From contig CM036755.1 in assembly GCA_020796225.1 (NCBI GenBank), positions 13,947,317-14,011,316 on the forward strand: 64,000 nucleotides of DNA. The letters are read 5' to 3'. This DNA is from Arion vulgaris. Taxonomy: Eukaryota; Mollusca; Gastropoda; Stylommatophora; Arionidae. Positions 55,056 to 64,000 of the stretch are shown here, in pieces. The position numbers and the translations under genes were made by a program. Under the pieces are notes generated by a model. It saw only the letters and a program-made list of their open reading frames with translations, ran no database searches and was not told the DNA's origin. Numbering within the stretch: the first letter of the stretch is position 1; each line of letters begins with the position of its first letter.

Positions 55056-55940
55056 AACTTGTAAGAAAGAATTATGATACGAATTGGCAAAGCAACATCA
55101 GCTTTTAAAAGTCTAAATAAAATAGGGAACTGCAAGTTATATAGTATTAAAACTAAATTACGAATTTTCAATTCAAATGTTGTATCAATCCTAACATATG
55201 CCAGCGAGAGTTGGAAAATGACTAAAGATATAGAAAGCAAGTTGAATGCAATTGAAAATAGATGTCTGCAAAAAATAATTAATATAAAATGGAATGAATT
55301 CAGGAGAAGTGATGAAATCAGAGATATGTCTGGTCAACCACTAGTGACAACTGTTATAAGAAAGAGAAGATGGAGATATGTTGGGCACACCTTGAGGAGA
55401 AATGATCAACGAATATCAAAGCAGGCATTGACGTGGGATGCAAAGGGTTCAAGAAGAGAGGTCGACCTAAGGAGACCCTGAAACGAACTTTGCTGAGAGA
55501 GGCAGGAAATATCGGTCTCAGTTCCATGGAGGAGATTGAGCGAGTTGCCCAGGATAGAGCGGTATGGAGAAATTACTTGCAGGCCCTATGTAACGTATAA
55601 CGGTTAGTTAGTTAGTCTTTCCTCTTGGGCCTGTGGGCGGCGCATAGGGCAGAGGTCATAGCTCTCCATGTCTCGCGGTTCGTTGCTATCTGTTTTAGGT
55701 CTTTAATGTTTACTAGGCCCATCGTTGAGCCTTCTCTGGTGATGGTTCTACGCAGAGTCTCTCTTGGTCTTCCTCGTTTTCTTTTTCCCCTGGTGTCCAT
55801 ATGAGGGATTGGTAAGGGAGTCTTTTCTCATCCATTCTAAGTGTGTGGCCGATGTAGTTTCAGAGGCGCTTTCTTATAAAATTTGATACATTTTCTTATA
55901 ACGGTACGAGAGGAATTATTATTATGTTATTATTATTATA
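55056..55940 (+). mobile_element. LINE tail, family F (copy 2), split by a nested LINE
   Basis: The plus frame 55074-55481 reads IGKATSAFKSLNKIGNCKLY, the thumb LTYASESWKMTKDIESKL, CLQKIINIKWNEFRRSDEIR, GQPLVTTVIRKRRWRYVGHT; then, after a frameshift, the KRGRPKETLKRTLL-type basic region and LQALCNV. The insertion at 55604-55896 separates it from its final acggtacgaga(g)g(a)att and (tta)n tail. The undivided form is seen at 45330-45367. Confidence 0.85.
55604..55896 (-). mobile_element. LINE G tail nested in LINE F, 8-bp target duplication
   Basis: Flanked by tataacgg at 55596-55603 and 55897-55904. The minus strand reads GKRKRGRPRETLRRTI, NRETWRAMTSALCAAHRPKR, then a (ctaa)n tail at 55604-55615. 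5'-truncated. Confidence 0.9.
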
Positions 55941-55944
55941 TCTC

Positions 55945-56325
55945 GATAAAGAAACAACGAAAAGAGTTGAAAATAGTCACGTTGTCTTACACATTCCTAC
56001 ACAAATATGATGAGCAAATTTCACGTTTCCATAGTTGGATGTTTGAAAGTGTTTCCTGGTTCACACAAAAACGCACATCGGCAACGACATTTATATTTTA
56101 ATATTGAAAATATTGGAAACAAGATAACAGAATCGATAAACCACCTTAATGTAGTTTATAAAGCAACATTATGAAATGTTTGATTACTCGCTAGCTTAGT
56201 TGCTATAATCATGAGGCTAAACTCTTGATATGCTAGTCTGTAGCAAGGAACGTGTGAGTGTGAAGCATAAATATTTAACAAAGCAGTGGAGAAACTTATA
56301 TGTGCTTCTGAATATAATTGTTACA
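55945..56325. other. Unassigned AT-rich interval
   Basis: No gene or repeat recognised. Confidence 0.4.
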
Positions 56326-56640
56326 GAAGAGTCCTATGTACGTCATGGACAGGGAAGAGAAGAAAAAGATACATCAAGAAAGAGTTCAAAATCGAAGAAT
56401 GCTGTCTGATGATACAAATAATAATATGAAAATTGAAGCATGTTGGACGAGACCATTATGGAAGAAGGCATCCAAGCAAAGAGGAGAAGAGGAAGACAGC
56501 GGAGATGATGGGTTCATGATGTAACTGATGGTTTGAGCATGACGGCTGCAGAGGCGGATTATCTGGCTTATGAGAGAGAAATTCCGAAGAACTATTAGGA
56601 TGGCACAGTTCTGCTCAGTACAAGCTATTTAATGACGAAT
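56325..56640 (+). mobile_element. LINE tail, family E (copy 3)
   Basis: A plus frame gives a KRRRGRQRR-type basic tract, then VTDGLSMTAAEADYLAYERE, KFRRTIRMAQFCS and an aagctatttaatgac 3' end. It matches copies 1 and 2. A short GH-region remnant precedes it. Confidence 0.75.
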
Positions 56641-57125
56641 GAATATGATAAGACATTGTATTTGCTAGCATATATTAAAGATATTATCGCGGCAATTATG
56701 TAGTGCATTGTGCCGAGAAACAGATGACAAGAAAACTGTGGTCTTGTAAACATTTTGGGAGTCATATGTTCGTTAGACTTGGACCAACTCATATTATTGG
56801 TTGATAGCTTAAATAAATGAGTGACACAATCAGCAGCAATATAGACGCATAGTATACGAGAGACTACCTGTATGTGTCTAGCGATTGTGACCAGTGATGT
56901 ATGAAGATATTTAGTTGACTAGTTGTAGCTAGTTGTCTATAAGTTATGTCTAGTTTTCACTTGTGTAGAAATACTTGTATTATTGCTTAATATGTGTCTA
57001 TCTCCGAAGCCTACTAATCGTTTATTCTTACTCAATTAGCCACATCGCTGAGTTTATCTGTTATTTATTCTTAGAGACTTTAGTTATTTATGTTCATAGA
57101 CAGAGTCTATTAATTATAAGTGACT
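56640..57125. other. Unassigned AT-rich interval
   Basis: No gene recognised. Confidence 0.4.
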
Positions 57126-57435
57126 AAACACATTATGTTCTAGCTATATGTGCAATATATGCTTAGTCTAGTAGACATAAGTGACTAAATACATTATGTT
57201 CTAGCTATATGTGCAATATATGCTTAGTCTGGTAGACATAAGTGACTAAATACATTATGTTCTAGATATATGTGCAATATATGCTTAGTCTGGTAGACAT
57301 AAGTGACTAAACACATATTGTTCTAGCTATATGTGCAGTATATGCTTAGTCTGGTAGACATAAGTGACTAAATACATTATGTTCTAGTTATATGTGCAAT
57401 ATATGCTTAGTCTAGTAGACATAAGTGACTAAATA
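57126..57435. repeat. 61-bp minisatellite, 5 copies
   Basis: Units of gtagacataagtgactaaat, acattatgttctagctatat and gtgcaatatatgcttagtct. Confidence 0.95.
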
Positions 57436-57825
57436 AAAGAAAACCTGACATTTCCTCATGGAATCATCAACGAGTCGTGGTAGAGGCAAATTGCAAAGGA
57501 CGAGGGTGATTGATAGCAGAGAAGGAGATACACATCATCATTATCGGCCTGAAAAAGTAGCACCACATGTTAGGGGTTTAATAGATCTTAAAACAAGAGG
57601 TATGTATTAGGTTAATCTCAGTTTTTTCCCTTCAAAATGCCAGATATATATATATATATATATTCACATAATGTATATATAAAAACTTACGGTTATATCC
57701 GAAGTGATATAATGATAGTCCTTCTCATATAACTGATTAATATATGATAATAAAATACAAGTTAGAGTATTTCATTTATTATTTGAATTCTTTTATTATG
57801 TTTTATGTTTAGATTTTTGTAATAA
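57436..57825. other. Unassigned interval with (TA)n
   Basis: A (TA)n run lies at about 57642-57662. No gene recognised before the 40-bp array starts. Confidence 0.45.
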
Positions 57826-60800
57826 CAGTTTCTATGCTAACTTACCTCATTGTTGAAACATGTTCCTTATTCTATGCTAACTTCCCTCATTGTTGAAACA
57901 TGTTCCTTATTCTATGCTAACTTACCTCATTGTTGAAACATGTTCCTTATTCTATGCTAACTTACCTCATTGTTGAAACATGTTCCTTATTCTATGCTAA
58001 CTTACCTCATTGTTGAAACATGTTCCTTATTCTATGCTAACTTCCTCATTGTTGAAACATGTTCCTTATTCTATCTACTTCCCTCATTGTTGAAACATGT
58101 TCCTTATTCTATGCTACTTCCCTCATTGTTGAAACATGTTCCTTATTCTATGACTAACTTCCTCATTGTTGAAACATGTTCCTTATTCTATGCTACTTCC
58201 TCATTGTTGAAACATGTTCCTTATTCTATCTACTTCCTCATTGTTGAAACATGTTCCTTATTCTATGCTAACTTCCCTCATTGTTGAAACATGTTCCTTA
58301 TTCTATGCTAACTTCCTCATTGTTGAAACATGTTCCTTATTCTATCTACTTCCTCATTGTTGAAACATGTTCTTATTCTATAGCTAACTTCCCTCATTGT
58401 TGAAACATGTTCCTTATTCTATGCTAACTTCCCTCATTGTTGAAACATGTTCCTTATTCTATCTACTTCCTCATTGTTGAAACATGTTCCTATTCTATAA
58501 CTTCCTCATTGTTGAAACATGTTCCTTATTCTATGCTAACTTCCCTCATTGTTGAAAATGTTCCTTATTCTATGCTAACTTCCTCATTGTTGAAACATGT
58601 TCCTTATTCTATGCTACTTCCTCATTGTTGAAACATGTTCCTTATTCTATGCTAACTTCCCTCATTGTTGAAACATGTTCCTTATTCTATGCTAATTCCT
58701 CATTGTTGAAACATGTTCCTTATTCTATGCTAACTTCCCTCATTGTTGAAACATGTTCCTTATTCTATGCTAACTCCTCATTGTTGAAACATGTTCTTAT
58801 TCTATCTAACTTCCTCATTGTTGAAACATGTTCCTTATTCTATGCTAACTTACCTCATTGTTGAAACATGTTCCTTATTCTATGCTAACTTACCTCATTG
58901 TTGAAACATGTTCCTTATTCTATGCTAACTTACCTCATTGTTGAAACATGTTCCTTATTCTATGCTAACTTCCTCATTGTTGAAACATGTTCCTTATTCT
59001 ATCTAACTTCCTCATTGTTGAAACATGTTCCTTATTCTATGCTAACTTACCTCATTGTTGAAACATGTTCCTTATTCTATGCTAACTTCCCTCATTGTTG
59101 AAACATGTTCCTTATTCTATGCTAACTTACCTCATTGTTGAAACATGTTCCTTATTCTATGCTAACTTACCTCATTGTTGAAACATGTTCCTTATTCTAT
59201 GCTAACTTACCTCATTGTTGAAACATGTTCCTTATTCTATGCTAACTTCCTCATTGTTGAAACATGTTCTTATTCTATGCTAACTTCCCTCATTGTTGAA
59301 ACATGTTCCTTATTCTATGCTAACTTACCTCATTGTTGAAACATGTTCCTTATTCTATGCTAACTTACCTCATTGTTGAAACATGTTCCTTATTCTATGC
59401 TAACTTACCTCATTGTTGAAACATGTTCCTTATTCTATGCTAACTTACCTCATTGTTGAAACATGTTCCTTATTCTATGCTAACTTCCCTCATTGTTGAA
59501 ACATGTTCCTTATTCTATGCTAACTTACCTCATTGTTGAAACATGTTCCTTATTCTATGCTAACTTCCTCATTGTTGAAACATGTTCTTATTCTATGCTA
59601 ACTTCCTCATTGTTGAAACATGTTCTTATTCTATCTACTTCCTCATTGTTGAAACATGTTCCTTATTCTATGCTAACTTACCTCATTGTTGAAACATGTT
59701 CCTTATTCTATGCTAACTTACCTCATTGTTGAAACATGTTCCTTATTCTATGCTAACTTCCCTCATTGTTGAAACATGTTCCTTATTCTATGCTAACTTA
59801 CCTCATTGTTGAAACATGTTCCTTATTCTATGCTAACTTACCTCATTGTTGAAACATGTTCCTTATTCTATGCTAACTTACCTCATTGTTGAAACATGTT
59901 CCTTATTCTATGCTAACTTACCTCATTGTTGAAACATGTTCCTTATTCTATGCTAACTTACCTCATTGTTGAAACATGTTCCTTATTCTATGCTAACTTC
60001 CCTCATTGTTGAAACATGTCTTATTCACTATTCTTGATGCTTATCTTCACTCATTGTTGAAACATGTTCCTTATTCTATCTAACTTCCTCATTGTTGAAA
60101 CATGTTCCTTATTCTATGCTAACTTACCTCATTGTTGAAACATGTTCCTTATTCTATGCTAACTTACCTCATTGTTGAAACATGTTCCTTATTCTATGCT
60201 AACTTACCTCATTGTTGAAACATGTTCCTTATTCTATGCTAACTTACCTCATTGTTGAAACATGTTCCTTATTCTATGCTAACTTCCTCATTGTTGAAAC
60301 ATATTTGATTCCTTGAAATGTCTATGCTAACTTACCTCATTGTTGAAACATGTTCCTTATTCTATGCTAACTTACCTCATTGTTGAAACATGTTCCTTAT
60401 TCTATGCTAACTTACCTCATTGTTGAAACATGTTCCTTATTCTATGCTAACTTCCTCATTGTTGAAACATGTTCCTTATTCTATCTAACTTCCTCATTGT
60501 TGAAACATGTTCCTTATTCTATGCTAACTTCCCTCATTGTTGAAACATGTTCCTTATTCTATGCTAACTTACCTCATTGTTGAAACATGTTCCTTATTCT
60601 ATGCTAACTTACCTCATTGTTGAAACATGTTCCTTATTCTATGCTAACTTACCTCATTGTTGAAACATGTTCCTTATTCTATGCTAACTTACCTCATTGT
60701 TGAAACATGTTCCTTATTCTATGCTAACTTACCTCATTGTTGAAACATGTTCCTTATTCTATGCTAACTTACCTCATTGTTGAAACATGTTCCTTATTCT

Positions 60801-63800
60801 ATGCTAACTTACCTCATTGTTGAAACATGTTCCTTATTCTATGCTAACTTACCTCATTGTTGAAACATGTTCCTTATTCTATGCTAACTTACCTCATTGT
60901 TGAAACATGTTCCTTATTCTATGCTAACTTACCTCATTGTTGAAACATGTTCCTTATTCTATGCTAACTTCCTCATTGTTGAAACATGTTCCTTATTCTA
61001 TGCTTCTTCCTCATTGTTGAAACATGTTCCTTATTCTATGCTAACTTACCTCATTGTTGAAACATGTTCCTTATTCTATGCTAACTTACCTCATTGTTGA
61101 AACATGTTCCTTATTCTATGCTAACTTACCTCATTGTTGAAACATGTTCCTTATTCTATGCTAACTTACCTCATTGTTGAAACATGTTCCTTATTCTATG
61201 CTAACTTACCTCATTGTTGAAACATGTTCCTTATTCTATGCTAACTTCCTCATTGTTGAAACATGTTCTACTTATTCTATGAAACATTCTTCTCATTGTT
61301 GAAACATGTTCCTTATTCTATGCTAACTTCCTCATTGTTGAAACATGTTCTTTATTCTATCTACTTCTCTATTGTTGAAACATGTTCCTTATTCTATGCT
61401 AACTTACCTCATTGTTGAAACATGTTCCTTATTCTATGCTAACTTCCCTCATTGTTGAAACATGTTCCTTATTCTATGCTAACTTACCTCATTGTTGAAA
61501 CATGTTCCTTATTCTATGCTAACTTACCTCATTGTTGAAACATGTTCCTTATTCTATGCTAACTTACCTCATTGTTGAAACATGTTCCTTATTCTATGCT
61601 AACTTCCCTCATTGTTGAAAGCATTTCCTTATTCTTCATGCTAATTCCTCATTGTTGAACACATTTCCTTATTCTATGCTAACTTACCTCATTGTTGAAA
61701 CATGTTCCTTATTCTATGCTAACTTACCTCATTGTTGAAACATGTTCCTTATTCTATGCTAACTTCCTCATTGTTGAAACATGTTCTTATTCTATGCTAA
61801 CTTCCCTCATTGTTGAAACATGTTCCTTATTCTATGCTAACTTACCTCATTGTTGAAACATGTTCCTTATTCTATGCTAACTTCCCTCATTGTTGAAACA
61901 TGTTCCTTATTCTATGCTAACTTACCTCATTGTTGAAACATGTTCCTTATTCTATGCTAACTTACCTCATTGTTGAAACATGTTCCTTATTCTATGCTAA
62001 CTTACCTCATTGTTGAAACATGTTCCTTATTCTATGCTAACTTACCTCATTGTTGAAACATGTTCCTTATTCTATGCTAACTTACCTCATTGTTGAAACA
62101 TGTTCCTTATTCTATGCTAACTTACCTCATTGTTGAAACATGTTCCTTATTCTATGCTAACTTCCCTCATTGTTGAAACATGTTCCTTATTCTATGCTAA
62201 CTTCCTTCATTGTTAGAAACATGTTCCTTATTCTATGCTAACTTCCCTCATTGTTGAAACATGTTCTTATTCTATGCTAACTTCCCTCATTGTTGAAACA
62301 TGTTCCTTATTCTATGCTAACTTACCTCATTGTTGAAACATGTTCCTTATTCTATGCTAACTTACCTCATTGTTGAAACATGTTCCTTATTCTATGCTAA
62401 CTTACCTCATTGTTGAAACATGTTCCTTATTCTATGCTAACTTCCTCATTGTTGAAACATGATTCCTTATTCTATAGCTAACTTCCTCATTGTTGAAACA
62501 TGTTCCTTATTCTATGCTAACTTACCTCATTGTTGAAACATGTTCCTTATTCTATGCTAACTTACCTCATTGTTGAAACATGTTCCTTATTCTATGCTAA
62601 CTTACCTCATTGTTGAAACATGTTCCTTATTCTATGCTAACTTCCCTCATTGTTGAAACATGTTCCTTATTCTATGCTAACTTACCTCATTGTTGAAACA
62701 TGTTCCTTATTCTATGCTAACTTACCTCATTGTTGAAACATGTTCCTTATTCTATGCTAACTTACCTCATTGTTGAAACATGTTCCTTATTCTATGCTAA
62801 CTTACCTCATTGTTGAAACATGTTCCTTATTCTATGCTAACTTCCTCATTGTTGAAACATGTTCCTTATTCTTCTACTTCCTCATTGTTGAAACATGTTC
62901 CTTATTCTATGCTAACTTCCCTCATTGTTGAAACATGTTCCTTATTCTATGCTAACTTACCTCATTGTTGAAACATGTTCCTTATTCTATGCTAACTTAC
63001 CTCATTGTTGAAACATGTTCCTTATTCTATGCTAACTTACCTCATTGTTGAAACATGTTCCTTATTCTATGCTAACTTACCTCATTGTTGAAACATGTTC
63101 CTTATTCTATGCTAACTTACCTCATTGTTGAAACATGTTCCTTATTCTATGCTAACTTACCTCATTGTTGAAACATGTTCCTTATTCTATGCTAACTTAC
63201 CTCATTGTTGAAACATGTTCCTTATTCTATGCTAACTTACCTCATTGTTGAAACATGTTCCTTATTCTATGCTAACTTACCTCATTGTTGAAACATGTTC
63301 CTTATTCTATGCTAACTTACCTCATTGTTGAAACATGTTCCTTATTCTATGCTAACTTACCTCATTGTTGAAACATGTTCCTTATTCTATGCTAACTTAC
63401 CTCATTGTTGAAACATGTTCCTTATTCTATGCTAACTTACCTCATTGTTGAAACATGTTCCTTATTCTATGCTAACTTACCTCATTGTTGAAACATGTTC
63501 CTTATTCTATGCTAACTTCTCATTGTTAAACATGATCCTTATTCTATTAACTTCTCATTGTTAAACATGTTCCTTATTCTATGAACTTCTCATTGTTGAA
63601 ACATGCTTATTCTATGCTATTCTCATTGTTGAAACATGTTTCTATTCTATGTAACTTCCTCATTTCTAAACATGTTTATTCATGCTAACTTCCTTCATTG
63701 TTGAAACATGTTCTTATTCTATGCTAACTTCCCTCATTGTTGAAACATGTTCCTTATTCTATGCTAACTTACCTCATTGTTGAAACATGTTCCTTATTCT

Positions 63801-64000
63801 ATGCTAACTTACCTCATTGTTGAAACATGTTCCTTATTCTATGCTAACTTACCTCATTGTTGAAACATGTTCCTTATTCTATGCTAACTTACCTCATTGT
63901 TGAAACATGTTCCTTATTCTATGCTAACTTACCTCATTGTTGAAACATGTTCCTTATTCTATGCTAACTTACCTCATTGTTGAAACATGTTCCTTATTCT
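57826..64000. repeat. 40-bp satellite-like array, ~150 copies, continues past window
   Basis: The canonical unit is ttccttattctatgctaact followed by tacctcattgttgaaacatg, 40 bp. Two base forms (cttacctc and cttccctc) and many 37-39 bp forms with lost bases occur. The damaged units cluster (58.0-58.8, 59.25-59.65, 61.2-61.4, 63.5-63.7 kb), between long runs of perfect units. ORFs of LKHVPYSML type are artefacts. On the minus strand each cttacctc unit contains gaggtaag, a consensus splice donor. Confidence 0.97.

Noticed and set aside
57826..64000. Regular short repeats looking like a CRISPR array
   Set aside because: The units are contiguous with no unique spacers, and the surroundings are eukaryotic.

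Overview
This is an AT-rich, gene-poor stretch of a eukaryotic nuclear genome, almost certainly from an invertebrate animal. The evidence is non-LTR retrotransposons of several kinds, a Penelope-like element, hAT and Tc1/mariner-type DNA transposons, tRNA-derived SINEs, an intronless ankyrin-repeat gene with a splice acceptor just upstream, and very dense minisatellite DNA. The SINE core (catgtcgtaagaggcgacta-type) and the element mix suggest a lophotrochozoan such as a mollusc, but I cannot name the species. Nothing bacterial, viral or CRISPR-like is present.

Layout. 0-4.1 kb: small minisatellites, one split by a complete but decayed hAT transposon (1083-4020) with 8-bp target duplication. 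4.7-5.7 kb: a 57-bp array running into the LINE tail it came from. 7.3-10.6 kb, minus: the one convincing host gene, a 1094-residue ankyrin-repeat protein whose N-terminus carries six 19-residue repeats. 10.7-13.1 kb, minus: a broken Jockey-like LINE. 14-20 kb: LINE tails, SINE copies, and 57-bp and 45-bp arrays. 20.1-23.2 kb: a large 35-bp array (59-bp variant at one end) bounded by two SINE halves in opposite orientation. 23.5-24.1 kb: three minisatellites in chain. 26-27.6 kb: a SINE with perfect target duplication, then a GC-rich island. 28.6-29.4 kb: a 35-bp array. 30-37.6 kb: a retrotransposon graveyard with nested and head-to-head LINEs, a SINE inside a LINE and a Penelope tail. 39-42.7 kb: GA-rich, 43-bp, 25-bp and 40-bp arrays. 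42.7-47.1 kb: LINE tails, one tandemly amplified in 76-bp steps. 47.2-54.2 kb: a 55-bp array split by a Penelope-like element and by a Tc1/mariner-type element with ~106-bp inverted repeats. 55-57.4 kb: nested LINE tails and a 61-bp array. 57.8 kb to the end: about 150 copies of a 40-bp unit, continuing past the window.

The main result is that at least four minisatellites can be traced by eye to a transposable element that they touch. The 57-bp array and the 76-bp array each come from the C-terminal G-H motif region of a LINE reverse transcriptase, in two different families. The 45-bp array comes from a SINE 3' end, and the 35/59-bp array from a SINE conserved core. In each case an unamplified relative of the source lies elsewhere in the window. 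This suggests a recurrent route from dispersed element to tandem array in this genome.

Apart from the ankyrin gene, every coding stretch I recognise belongs to a mobile element, and most are broken by frameshifts or truncation. Most long ORFs in the arrays are open only because the unit length is a multiple of three or lacks stops.
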